Positions 6,991 to 14,344 are shown, counted from the first letter of the stretch. The stretch: 14,344 bases of DNA from CAYNNP01 sp964398215 (GCA_964398215.1 CAYNNP010000171.1:1-14344), one strand, 5' to 3'. Program-made: numbers and translations. Notes: generated by a model from the letters alone, not told the origin.

Positions 6991-7923
6991 TTAGGAACGG
7001 CCCAAGATTTTGCGAATTCGCTCCGCACGATTGCCCAGCAGAGCGTACGTCATTAGAACCCAGGCGGAACGCGAGAACGGCTTGGAACTTAAGAGTCGAC
7101 GCGCGTGTTTTCGCGCCGTTCGATGATTCCCCGAATGAACTGCACTCCACGCCCAGTGCAACTTTCGGTCAAATTCAGTCGTCTTATCGGTTGGCGGATT
7201 GGCTGGTTCTGAAAGTGGCAGACCGCGGCGCTCGTGGGCTTTGCGAAGCATGCTACGAAGAACTTGATGAGCATGTGTTTCTTGTTCGAACGAAATGTTG
7301 CCCGAATGAACTCGGTATTGAAGCAGTACTTCAGGCAAGTTGGCAAGTTTGCCAATTTCAGCAAGTCGCAGCCACAGGTCTTGGTCTTCGACACCGCGCA
7401 TGTCTTGAAGGTACACGCCGGTCTGCTCAATCGCAGAGCGACGAAACATTGTCGTCGGATGGCAAATTCCGCAATTCCCACTTAGCAGACTCTCGACCAG
7501 TTCATCATTTGAGCTTGGAAAAGGTTGGTCGCAGTACACATCTCCTTCTTCGTCGATGTTGGCGACGTTGGTACCAACCAGGACGTGATCTGGGTTTTGA
7601 TCCAAGAATTCAACTTGTTTTTTTAGCCGATCGGGGAGTGCGATATCGTCGCCATCCATTCTTGCAATGTACTGACCTTGGGCTTTGTTCAGGCCACCAT
7701 TCAGAGCGTCCAAGTAGCCTCGGTTGACTTCGACGATTTCGACTTTGATGCGAGGATCTTGCTTAGCCCAGCGGGCGATGATCTCGGGAGACTGATCGGT
7801 TGACCCATTTTGCGTGATCAGAAACTCGTAGTCCTTGTACGATTGTTCGGCGATGCTTCGAATCGCAAGCTCAAGATACTTTTGCTCGTTGTAAACCGGT
7901 AGAACGATGGAAACCTTTGGCAT
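6991..7923 (-). CDS. Family 2 glycosyltransferase (GT-A)
   Basis: The 310-residue product begins MPKVSIVLPVYNEQKYL, the classical GT2 nucleotide-binding strand. Next come FLITQNGSTDQS and ARMDGDD (DxD-type metal/nucleotide site at 90-93). RGVEDQDLWLRL is the acidic acceptor/base region. No transmembrane helix is evident, so it is probably a cytoplasmic or peripheral enzyme adding one sugar during polysaccharide or O-antigen-like glycan assembly. Donor and acceptor cannot be told. It lies opposite to the flanking sugar genes and meets the oxidoreductase tail-to-tail. Its ATG is overlapped by the TGA of a 53-codon ORF (TGATG), suggesting coupling. Length is normal for short GT2 enzymes. Confidence 0.92.
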   Translation of the reverse strand: MPKVSIVLPVYNEQKYLELAIRSIAEQSYKDYEFLITQNGSTDQSPEIIARWAKQDPRIKVEIVEVNRGYLDALNGGLNKAQGQYIARMDGDDIALPDRLKKQVEFLDQNPDHVLVGTNVANIDEEGDVYCDQPFPSSNDELVESLLSGNCGICHPTTMFRRSAIEQTGVYLQDMRGVEDQDLWLRLAEIGKLANLPEVLLQYRVHSGNISFEQETHAHQVLRSMLRKAHERRGLPLSEPANPPTDKTTEFDRKLHWAWSAVHSGNHRTARKHARRLLSSKPFSRSAWVLMTYALLGNRAERIRKILGRS

Positions 7924-8084
7924 CAGTCTTTGGTGGCTTCGCAGATTAACAACGAATTGCTTCGTGTCTCACGATCGTTCAAAGCTTGCTGTTCGCGCAT
8001 GACTGCCCGGGATTGTTTGATTGCGCGTACAGAATTTTCAATTCCAGGGATCGCTTTCACCAAGTTTTTTAGCTTACTCATCAT
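7923..8084 (-). CDS. Small coupled ORF upstream of the GT2 gene (53 aa)
   Basis: Reading the minus strand from ATG 8084 gives 53 residues beginning MMSKLKNLVKAIPGIENSVR. A Lys/Arg/Gln-rich helix follows (AIKQSRAVMREQQALNDRE), then SLLICEATKD and TGA. The stop shares its A with the GT2 start (TGATG). A second in-frame ATG at 8081 is an equally good start. The 'L-x-x-IPGI' opening followed by a charged helix resembles the extreme N-termini of some polysaccharide-cluster methyltransferases and glycosyltransferases. It may be the remnant of a truncated larger gene or a genuine small partner protein. No Shine-Dalgarno site is visible. The competing plus-strand frame here (about 7930-8235, TTG start) looks non-coding. 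Existence is moderately supported; function is unknown. Confidence 0.5.
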   Translation of the reverse strand: MMSKLKNLVKAIPGIENSVRAIKQSRAVMREQQALNDRETRSNSLLICEATKD

Positions 8085-8364
8085 GCTGATTTTCTTGGTG
8101 ATCGTTCTGGCTGAACTTTTCGAGGAGGTACGTAAAAAGCGGTGGGCTGATAATAAAGTCTATTGTCATGAAAGCCAACCGCACGCCAGTTGTTACCACG
8201 TCATCAATCGGGTCACCGATACCACCCAGAGTTGATTTGGCGTGTTTGTTAGTAAATCGCTAAAATCCCACAGGGCGTACTGGCGCTGGCACACGATGAA
8301 CTAACGTGTTATCAACGTCTTGTGCTCTGATACGTTTTCGGCGAATCTCCCCTTAAATAGCCAA
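8085..8364. other. Divergent intergenic region between the GT2 unit and the GT4 gene
   Basis: About 280 bases separate the two divergent units and should hold both promoters, but I see no convincing -35/-10 pair on either strand. On the minus strand a frame is open from 8257 to a TAA at 8074-8076. It overlaps the small ORF start as ATGAGTAA, but its only ATG encodes 31 residues with no recognisable similarity. I see no repeat or RNA gene here. Confidence 0.4.
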
Positions 8365-9606
8365 ATGCCCACTCGAGTTTGTTTTGTTTCGCTGAACGCT
8401 TACCCGGCAATCAATCCCGCGGCAGGCAAGAACATTGGTGGACTTGAAAGTACCGCGTGGAGGCTGGCAAAGCATTTGGCGAGCGATTCGCGATTCGAGG
8501 TTTCGATGGTCGTCCGTCATAACCAACCGATTCCTGATCCTATTGTTCAGAACGTCAGGCTCCTGCCGATTGTCGATCGGTTTCGGGATCGGCGATTACG
8601 AGTATCCAAGCGTTTGGAGGTGCAATCAAGTTTCCCTTGGTTAAAAGTCAAATCGTGGTCATGGTCATTGCCATGGAATATAACCGTTCTACTTTTGACA
8701 CGTTGGTTTCGAGATCGCCGCGAAACATCATCGCGAATCTTTGAAGTCTTGGATCAAGCCAACGCGGATGCGTTGGTGTGTTTGGGCAATGGGAACGATC
8801 CTCAATCGACTATTCAATTTGGCAAGCAGAAACAGATTCCTTGCATGCTATTGCTGCAATCGAATTCGGACGTCGATGAACGGTATTTCCAAGACGACAA
8901 TTTCGTGAATGCCTTTGGCGAACCGGCCAGCGCTTGTCGATTCGTATTGGAAAATGTGGAAATGGTGGTTGGGCAAACGCAGTGGCAGTCGGATCTGGTT
9001 TCTCGCGTCGTAGAAAGAAGTGCTGAGCATTTGCCAACACCTGTCGATAGTGATTCTTGGCAGCCATCAGATTCAGGTTCGCGAGAATTCGTATTGTGGA
9101 TAGGGCGATATGATCGGTTTCACAAACGACCTGAACTCGCGTTTCAGATTGCTCAGCTATGCCCCTCGTTGAAATTCATTTTTGTGATCAACGAGTGCGA
9201 TCCAGAGGTTGAAGCCGAGTTGCGTCAGAAAGTTCCAGAAAATGCCGAAGTTGTCGACTACGTGCGGAAGGACGAGATGCCTGCGCTGATGCGGAACGCG
9301 AAAGTATTCTTGAGTACTGGATCGGCCGATTTCGAAGGCTTGCCGAACGTGTTCTTAGAAGCCGCATCCAGTGGAACGCCCATCGTCAGCCTGAACGACT
9401 TTGGCGAATTCATCAGCAACTCGAGCGGCGGATTCGATGTCGGTGACGATGTCGAGATCGCGGCGGATCGCATCAAGCTCTTGTGTGATGACACGGCGAT
9501 TTGGCGTCAGCATTCAGATAGTGGTCGCGACTGGATATCAAAACACCATGCGATCGATCCTGTGATTGAACAGTTCAAGCGATTGATCGAAAAGTTACTG
9601 GCCTAG
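8365..9606 (+). CDS. Family 4 glycosyltransferase (GT-B)
   Basis: The 413-residue product has a two-domain GT-B layout. The N-terminal domain opens with TRVCFVSLNAYPA and has IGGLES (24-29), the glycine-rich acceptor-side loop. The C-terminal nucleotide-sugar domain starts near VLWIGRYDRFHKRPELA and carries the retaining-enzyme signature E-x7-E, Glu324 and Glu332, in FEGLPNVFLEAASSGTPIV. Retaining transfer of a sugar from an NDP-sugar during surface glycan assembly is expected; donor and acceptor are not predictable. I used the ATG at 8365 because the first beta strand begins right after it. A TTG 15 codons upstream would add a tail that looks non-conserved. It is transcribed away from the GT2 unit and followed by the second palindromic element. 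Confidence 0.92.
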   Translation: MPTRVCFVSLNAYPAINPAAGKNIGGLESTAWRLAKHLASDSRFEVSMVVRHNQPIPDPIVQNVRLLPIVDRFRDRRLRVSKRLEVQSSFPWLKVKSWSWSLPWNITVLLLTRWFRDRRETSSRIFEVLDQANADALVCLGNGNDPQSTIQFGKQKQIPCMLLLQSNSDVDERYFQDDNFVNAFGEPASACRFVLENVEMVVGQTQWQSDLVSRVVERSAEHLPTPVDSDSWQPSDSGSREFVLWIGRYDRFHKRPELAFQIAQLCPSLKFIFVINECDPEVEAELRQKVPENAEVVDYVRKDEMPALMRNAKVFLSTGSADFEGLPNVFLEAASSGTPIVSLNDFGEFISNSSGGFDVGDDVEIAADRIKLLCDDTAIWRQHSDSGRDWISKHHAIDPVIEQFKRLIEKLLA

Positions 9607-9627
9607 TGAATCGCCGAAAGCCTTGGC

Positions 9628-9786
9628 GGCTTGTTGATTTATTGGCGCGGCATATTTTTGTGAGCCGATGGGCGATAGCCCCGGTTATTGACGGTCTGGT
9701 TGTGCTCGAAACCGGGGCTATCGCCCTGCGGCTCAAAGGTTTCTGAATTTTCGTTTTTGTCTTGAAGCTGACTAAATCAACAAGCC
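9628..9786. repeat. Nested palindromic element after the GT4 gene (159 bp)
   Basis: Outer 14-bp perfect inverted repeats GGCTTGTTGATTTA (9628-9641) and TAAATCAACAAGCC (9773-9786) enclose a long hairpin. Its arms, 9661-9686 and 9710-9735, match at 24 of 26 positions around a 23-base loop. The arms contain GGCGATAGCCCCGGTT and its complement. No ORF lies inside. The GT4 gene ends at 9606 and the opposing methyltransferase ends at 9838, so the element sits between convergent genes and could act as a bidirectional terminator. The nested symmetry and the repeated terminal word elsewhere in the window also fit a non-autonomous mobile or REP-like repeat. Confidence 0.75.
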
Positions 9787-9837
9787 CTTCACGACTTCCG
9801 ATACGACTGAAAGCAACGTTTTCGTGTTGATGATGCA

Positions 9838-11538
9838 CTAGAAACTAGATGCAAACATTGCTTGTTGCTTTTTGGTTGGCTTTTGCGGGATCCAAACGCG
9901 GCTGTTCAGTAACGGGTTTGTGTGTTGAACGACGATGGACTTCAAGTTCCGTCCGTTGGTCGCATTCTTGCTGCGAGCGATCCAGTGGATTTGGTCGACC
10001 TCCAGATCCGTCCAGGCTTCGTTTGCCAGGATGTGAGAGATTTGCTGAGCAAGGTCATCCGCTTCACCGACGTAGATTGCAACCTCGTTGCTGGTCAACA
10101 AAAACACGCCCGCTCGATCGAGTTTTGTGTCATTCAGTTCGGTGGTTGCAACTGTGTTTAGCGAATCGAGAGACCAGTTCTCTAGCTTTTTCATCGCTGC
10201 CTGGTCGACATTCGCAGACTCGCGAATTGCCAACGCAGCGAGGCGGTACTGCAGCGAGGTAGGTTGATTGTCCTGCGGACCGTATTTCATCGCGATCTGG
10301 TCAAAGTACATCGCCGATTCAGGGCAGCATAAAATCTGATCCAATGAAATGGGGTTACTTTGGGAGCTAAAGTCATCGGACACCAACCGCCACGCGACTT
10401 CACTGGCAAATCCGTATTCATTCAGCTCGGCATCGGTAACGTCAGCAACCGTTTGAGTTGGCTGGGGCAACTTGTCATCGGAAGCAAGTTTCAATAGCAA
10501 GCGATTCCAAACGGTCGGATTGCCTTTAAGACCATGTTTCCGACACGCACTCAAAAACGCTTTGTCAAGTTTTTTGTCACAAACGACGTAGTATGCCGGA
10601 AAGCCATCGCTGGAATCGTTGAAAGCATCGATCACAGCGCCGATTGTTTTGTCGTCAAAGTCTTTTATGACACGTTGCTTGCCATTGATCGTCGCGGGTG
10701 CGCTTTCGATCGGGTCGCTGGGTCCATCAATGGGTGAACCAACTTGAGTATCTTCCAAGCGTTGATGAATGTGTGTTGCGTATTCTTCTGAGAGTTCAAA
10801 TCCCATCCAGTGACGATTCAATTTCTTGGCGACGCAAAGAGTTGTGCCACTGCCTCCAAATGGATCCAAGACCAAGTCGTGCGGATTACTAGAAGAGAGG
10901 ATGATTCGTGCCAACAGTTGCTCTGGCATCTGGCAACCGTGAAATCCCTCACGCTCCTTAAACGTCCCAGCAACTCTGGCAAAGTACCATGTGTCGTGAT
11001 TTGGACTGAACGACTCCGGCGCATCTTGCGGGCGAGTGATCCAAGTATTGTCGGGTAGTCGTCCGCTGGGGTTAGCGCGGTTGTCGGCGTAAACCAGTTG
11101 CCGCGCAGACTTGACTCGGATTTGTGGATTGGGCCGATTGAAAGTGAATTTCTTTTTGTCTTTGACGAAGTGGAAAAGGTGCGTATGCGAACGGCTGAAT
11201 CCGTTTAAACAGTTGACGCCGAACGTGTAGTACCAGATCACCCAGCTACGGCAATGAAAGCCAGCTTTTTGCGATTCGATCTTTAATTCCGCAGCGTACT
11301 CGTCACCGATCGCCAACCAGAACGTGCCGTCTGGTTTCAAGGCATCATGCACTCCTTGGATCCATTGGCTGCACCATGACAGATAATCCGTTTCGGATTG
11401 GTCGTCATCATAGACGTCGTACTCATAGCCGATGTTGAATGGTGGATCAGCAAAGACGAGGTCAACAGAACCTGACGGAACCTTGGCCAGCAGCTTGACG
11501 CAATCGCCCTGATGAATCTTGTTTTTTTTGAGAGTCAT
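9838..11538 (-). CDS. Beta-class DNA methyltransferase with C-terminal GIY-YIG-like domain
   Basis: From ATG 11538 the product has 566 residues. KIHQGDCVKLL leads into motif IV DPPF (31-34), an intervening recognition region, then motif I LDPFGGSGTT (FGGSG at 227-231). This IV-before-I order marks the beta class of N6-adenine or N4-cytosine methyltransferases. Residues of about 290-470 form an extra region with ILCCPESAMYFDQIA and YRLAALAIRES, which I cannot name. The tail, AGVFLLTSNEVAIYVGEADDL then HTNPLLNSRVW, has the spacing of a GIY-YIG fold (GVF 477-479, YVG 489-491). The usual first Tyr, the Arg after the second motif and the Glu before the final PxLN appear replaced, so nuclease activity is doubtful. 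The open frame continues 45 codons upstream, over the rpsT terminator; that part is not conserved-looking. No restriction partner is adjacent. Confidence 0.88.
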   Translation of the reverse strand: MTLKKNKIHQGDCVKLLAKVPSGSVDLVFADPPFNIGYEYDVYDDDQSETDYLSWCSQWIQGVHDALKPDGTFWLAIGDEYAAELKIESQKAGFHCRSWVIWYYTFGVNCLNGFSRSHTHLFHFVKDKKKFTFNRPNPQIRVKSARQLVYADNRANPSGRLPDNTWITRPQDAPESFSPNHDTWYFARVAGTFKEREGFHGCQMPEQLLARIILSSSNPHDLVLDPFGGSGTTLCVAKKLNRHWMGFELSEEYATHIHQRLEDTQVGSPIDGPSDPIESAPATINGKQRVIKDFDDKTIGAVIDAFNDSSDGFPAYYVVCDKKLDKAFLSACRKHGLKGNPTVWNRLLLKLASDDKLPQPTQTVADVTDAELNEYGFASEVAWRLVSDDFSSQSNPISLDQILCCPESAMYFDQIAMKYGPQDNQPTSLQYRLAALAIRESANVDQAAMKKLENWSLDSLNTVATTELNDTKLDRAGVFLLTSNEVAIYVGEADDLAQQISHILANEAWTDLEVDQIHWIARSKNATNGRNLKSIVVQHTNPLLNSRVWIPQKPTKKQQAMFASSF

Positions 11539-11637
11539 AGCACTGTATCCAGTCGATCGCTGTGTTTCGTTTGAACTAGTAGAATTCTCAATGGCGGTTG
11601 TCGACCAATTGTGGTTGTGCCCAGCCAATGGCGCATG

Positions 11638-11665
11638 AAAAAACCACCGAGCGTTCCGGTGGTTT
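11638..11665 (-). terminator. Intrinsic terminator of rpsT
   Basis: On the minus strand AAACCACCG (11665-11657) and CGGTGGTTT (11649-11641) form a 9-bp stem with a 7-base loop. It is followed directly by more T residues, giving a run of six T (11643-11638). It lies 25 bases past the rpsT stop and 100 bases before the methyltransferase ATG. The two genes therefore probably have separate transcripts. Confidence 0.85.
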
Positions 11666-11689
11666 CGATTCAATCGTGCATTGGCACAG

Positions 11690-11959
11690 CTACTTGGCTT
11701 CGGTCGCCTTGACCAATTTGCTCAAGCGGCTTTTGCTACGTGCTGCAGCGTTCTTGTGGATCAAATTTTTGGCGGCAGCCTGATCAAGACGTTTGACAGC
11801 GACTTTGAACTCAGATTGAGCCTTTTCTTTGTCGCCTGCCGCTACTGCTTCGCGGACAGCACGGAGTTGAGATCGCATGCGGCCTTTGATGCCACGGTTC
11901 TGGAGGCGACGTTTTTCGTTCTGACGAAGTCTTTTCTTTGCGCTGGCGTTGTTTGGCAT
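11690..11959 (-). CDS. rpsT: 30S ribosomal protein S20
   Basis: This 89-residue basic protein starts MPNNASAKKRLRQNEKRRL and continues with a helical, Lys/Arg/Ala-rich sequence (NRGIKGRMR, FKVAVKRLDQAAAKNLIHKN, SRLSKLV). This is the S20 pattern; S20 binds 16S rRNA early in small-subunit assembly, and usual lengths are 85-90 residues. I chose ATG 11959 because S20 proteins begin 'MPN-x-x-SAKKR'; a TTG two codons earlier is possible. No Shine-Dalgarno site is evident in the leader. A strong intrinsic terminator follows. The gene diverges from the CobA-HemD gene with about 120 bases between the starts. Confidence 0.97.
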   Translation of the reverse strand: MPNNASAKKRLRQNEKRRLQNRGIKGRMRSQLRAVREAVAAGDKEKAQSEFKVAVKRLDQAAAKNLIHKNAAARSKSRLSKLVKATEAK

Positions 11960-12079
11960 GGTCAATTACTGGCCGCAAAGGGCCGTGTTTCAATGGAAAA
12001 TATTCGGTTCAGGGCCGCGTAGTATGGCAATCTACACGCCGACTGTCCAGAGTTAACTTTCTAAGCGAAAATAGATCTC

Positions 12080-13612
12080 ATGAGTAAAGCGGATTCTGAT
12101 GTCGGAGAGGTGTATTTGATCGGAGCTGGGCCTGGTGATCCAGGGCTTCTGACTCTGCGCGGGGCCGAATTGCTTGGCCGCAGCGATGTGGTCCTGTACG
12201 ACGGGCTCAGCAACCGCCAATTGCTGGATCATGCCCCCGCTGCCGAGCACATTTGTGTGGGAAAACACGGGCAATCTCGCATTTGGAAGCAGCCGGAGAT
12301 CATTGACGAAATGATCCGCCATGCGAATGCCGGACGCACCGTGAGTCGGCTCAAGGGCGGTGATCCCGCCGTTTTCGCACGTACTGCCGAAGAGGTCGAC
12401 GCGCTGCTTGAAGCCCAGATCCCGTTTCAGATTGTGCCGGGGATCACAGCCGCATTGGCAGCGGGATCTTACGCTGGAATCCCGATCACCCACCGAAAAA
12501 TGGCTTCCGCTGTCGCTTTGGTGACCGGCCACGAGGAGCCAGGTAAAGAAAAATCAGCTTTGGATTGGGACGCCTTGGCAAAATTTCCGGGCACGCTGGT
12601 CATCTACATGGGGGTCACGACCGCCCGAATGTGGACATCGGCTCTGATGGATTCTGGCAAACCTGCCGACACTCCCGTGGCAATTGTCCGTCGCTGTAGC
12701 CTGAGCGATCAGCAAACGGTGCAGTGCAATTTGGGTGAAGTCGCCGATCATTTGACGCCAGCCAGTAAATTGCGTCCGCCAGTGATTGTGATTTTAGGAC
12801 CAGTCACTGAACTCGCCCAGACAATGGATTGGATCGGCCGACGCCCGTTATTCGGAAAAACGGTTTTGGTGACACGGCCACAGCAACAAGCCGAGTCTCT
12901 GGGGCGACTACTGCGCGAACAAGGAGCGACGGTTGTTTACCAACCCGCCATCAAGATTGGGCCGCCAAAGGACCAACAGGCACTTGACCAAGCCATCGAC
13001 CAATTGGATTCGTTTGACATCACGGTTTTTTGTAGTCGCAATGCCGTCGAGTATTTCTTTCGTCGAATGGCAGAAAGAAAGCTGGATGCGAGAAGCTTGG
13101 CCAGATGCAAGATCGCTGTGGTTGGAAAACAAACCGCAGCATCGCTGGAGCAATACGGAATCATCCCCGACATCGTTCCCCAAGAGTTCACGGCCGATGC
13201 TTTAGGACGCACGCTGGCGCCAGACGTTTCGGGTAGCAAGATCTTGTTACCGCGCGCTAGCCGTGGCGGCAAAGAGCTTGCACAAACGCTGACAAGCGCG
13301 GGAGCCAGCGTGCACGAAGTCATTGCCTACGAACACCAAGACATCACTGATGCCAATACCGATGTGTTGCAGATGCTTGGTGAGAGCAAGATTGATTGGG
13401 TAACGGTAGCCAGCAGCGCGACGGCGGCAAGTTTGCATCATCTGTTCGGTGACAAACTTGGTAAAGCTAAACTTGCAAGTCTTAGTCCTGTCACGACAGC
13501 AGCGCTGGAGCAGCTGGGATACAGAGTCGAAACTGAAGCATCGTCCTACACGATGCAAGGACTGGTTGCGAGCATGAGTTTGTCGATGGACGAAACCACT
13601 CCCACTGACTGA
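12080..13612 (+). CDS. cobA-hemD: Uroporphyrinogen-III C-methyltransferase / uroporphyrinogen-III synthase fusion
   Basis: The 510-residue product joins two enzymes. Residues of about 9-250 are a SUMT/CobA tetrapyrrole methylase, with VYLIGAGPGDPGLLT (GAGPGDP 15-21), SRLKGGDPAVFAR (GGDP 93-96), VPGITAALAAG and IYMGV. Residues of about 259-500 are HemD, beginning GKTVLVTRPQQQAESL and including TVFCSRNAVEYFF and TVASSATAASLHHLF. HemD closes hydroxymethylbilane to uroporphyrinogen III; CobA methylates it at C-2 and C-7 to precorrin-2, for siroheme or cobalamin. The fusion places two successive steps in one cytoplasmic protein, a known arrangement in several phyla. The ATG at 12080 precedes the first beta strand by only ten residues. 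No other tetrapyrrole gene is in the window. It converges on the next gene with a 7-base gap. Confidence 0.95.
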   Translation: MSKADSDVGEVYLIGAGPGDPGLLTLRGAELLGRSDVVLYDGLSNRQLLDHAPAAEHICVGKHGQSRIWKQPEIIDEMIRHANAGRTVSRLKGGDPAVFARTAEEVDALLEAQIPFQIVPGITAALAAGSYAGIPITHRKMASAVALVTGHEEPGKEKSALDWDALAKFPGTLVIYMGVTTARMWTSALMDSGKPADTPVAIVRRCSLSDQQTVQCNLGEVADHLTPASKLRPPVIVILGPVTELAQTMDWIGRRPLFGKTVLVTRPQQQAESLGRLLREQGATVVYQPAIKIGPPKDQQALDQAIDQLDSFDITVFCSRNAVEYFFRRMAERKLDARSLARCKIAVVGKQTAASLEQYGIIPDIVPQEFTADALGRTLAPDVSGSKILLPRASRGGKELAQTLTSAGASVHEVIAYEHQDITDANTDVLQMLGESKIDWVTVASSATAASLHHLFGDKLGKAKLASLSPVTTAALEQLGYRVETEASSYTMQGLVASMSLSMDETTPTD

Positions 13613-13619
13613 GACGCGT

Positions 13620-14084
13620 TCACCAGTAAATCGCTCGCGGCATGCCGACTCCTCGCTCGTCGAACCAAGCTAACATCTTCTCAGGAGTCGATATTCTCCG
13701 CATCCCCATCGGCGTTGAAACTGCTCTCGCTCCGTAATCGGTCAATTGCATTAGCAGACGATTACCGCTGTACAGAAAGATTGTGGTTGTGCCCTTGTGC
13801 GCGTACGCGAACCCAATGTTCGGGTCCTGATACTCGATTGTCATTGCTTCTGCCAAGGCATCGCGGTCTTTAGAGTCAGTTGACTGAAAGATGATCTTAG
13901 AATCTTCACTAGGAAGTGATCGAACAACAACGCGATCTGCTTTCGCGATCATAGCCTTCACAAGACTATCAGCTCGATTGATCGTCCCACTTTCATTCGA
14001 ATATGCCATGAACAGAATCGTCGATCCCAAAATCGCGACGATCAATGCCGCGCATCTCGCAACTCTTCTTGTTGTTGATGCCAT
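13620..14084 (-). CDS. Membrane-anchored hypothetical protein
   Basis: From ATG 14084 the product is 154 residues. It has a basic N-terminus (TTRRVAR) and one hydrophobic helix at about 9-28, consistent with a signal anchor or uncleaved signal peptide. The soluble part contains DRDALAEAMTIEY, then FAYAHKGTTTIFLYSGNRLL, and ends TPEKMLAWFDERGVGMP. The alternation of beta strands with a terminal amphipathic helix resembles a small alpha/beta domain seen in uncharacterised bacterial proteins, but I cannot name the family. The start is set by TAGGAG, whose GGAG ends 7 bases before this ATG, one of the few good ribosome sites in the window. An open extension to 14162 lacks such a site. Probably monocistronic; function unknown. 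Confidence 0.75.
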   Translation of the reverse strand: MASTTRRVARCAALIVAILGSTILFMAYSNESGTINRADSLVKAMIAKADRVVVRSLPSEDSKIIFQSTDSKDRDALAEAMTIEYQDPNIGFAYAHKGTTTIFLYSGNRLLMQLTDYGARAVSTPMGMRRISTPEKMLAWFDERGVGMPRAIYW

Positions 14085-14162
14085 CACAAGACTCCTACCG
14101 CAATGCTGATTGATACTAAGCACGGCCGGAATTTGTTCGATTCCGCGCGGCCACATCCGCAC

Positions 14163-14344
14163 ACTCTAGTACTTTGCCTGACATAAAAACTAGCTCACAA
14201 AAGACGAACGGGTGCCCAGGTACTATAATTTCCATTAGAAAATCCTCTCTCAGCTTTTAGACGATATCCTGCTGGTGCTTCGCAGCTGGCTTGATGCGGG
14301 GCAATCCGCGCAAAAAATTTGTGATGTGAACCACGGCGTGTTCT
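14163..14344. other. Window edge without a secure gene
   Basis: This stretch holds a TATAAT (14224-14229, plus strand) without a matching -35 element. Two short frames run off the window edge. One is on the minus strand (tail EHAVVHITNFLRGLPRIKP, stop TAA at 14257-14259) and the other on the plus strand downstream of a TAG at 14235-14237. Either could be the edge of a neighbouring gene, but neither resembles a family I can name. Confidence 0.3.

Noticed and set aside
6957..7727. 256-codon plus-strand frame opposite the GT2 gene
   Set aside because: It is antisense to a clear glycosyltransferase, and the translation has no recognisable motifs.
7930..8235. Plus-strand 101-codon frame with a hydrophobic middle, suggesting a small membrane protein
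   Set aside because: It starts at TTG without a ribosome site, its composition is atypical (many Cys, Ser and His with no family resemblance), and the opposite strand carries a more protein-like ORF coupled to the GT2 gene.
11539..11673. 45-codon N-terminal extension of the DNA methyltransferase
   Set aside because: It runs through the rpsT terminator and looks non-coding; conserved methyltransferase sequence begins right after the ATG at 11538.

Overview
The window looks like a chromosomal segment of a marine planctomycete, probably of the Rhodopirellula/Pirellulaceae type. This is inferred from base composition near 50% GC, the NPYAPS-type N-terminus of a small membrane protein, scarce Shine-Dalgarno sites, a DapL-type aminotransferase, a CobA-HemD fusion and long palindromic intergenic elements. 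No 16S or other taxonomic marker is present, so the assignment is not proven.

Layout. 1-83 is the tail of an unidentified plus-strand gene. 84-396 is intergenic, with a fragment resembling a repeat found again near 9.77 kb and a possible 37-codon leader ORF. 397-933 encodes a small multi-pass membrane protein. 1039-2304 encodes an LL-diaminopimelate aminotransferase-like enzyme (lysine/peptidoglycan precursor synthesis).

2384-9606 is a surface-polysaccharide block. rfbF and rfbG make CDP-4-keto-6-deoxyglucose from glucose-1-phosphate. After a gap carrying a composite palindrome come a TylC3/NovU-type sugar C-methyltransferase and a Gfo/Idh/MocA oxidoreductase, joined by a GTGA overlap. Together these four suggest a C-methylated 6-deoxyhexose. 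No RfbH-type 3-dehydrase is in the window, so a 3,6-dideoxyhexose is not the obvious product. A family 2 glycosyltransferase lies on the minus strand, preceded by a newly noticed 53-codon ORF whose stop overlaps its start. A family 4 glycosyltransferase diverges from this pair.

After a second nested palindrome (9628-9786) come a minus-strand beta-class DNA methyltransferase with a C-terminal GIY-YIG-like domain that looks catalytically degenerate, then rpsT (ribosomal protein S20) with a clear intrinsic terminator. Divergent from rpsT is a CobA-HemD fusion (precorrin-2/siroheme branch of tetrapyrrole synthesis). It converges on a small membrane-anchored hypothetical protein, and the last 180 bases hold no firm gene.

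The most interesting items are the putative CDP-C-methyl-sugar route, the methyltransferase/degenerate-nuclease fusion, the two palindromic elements, and the small coupled ORF upstream of the family 2 glycosyltransferase. No complete, clearly new defence or mobile system is visible.
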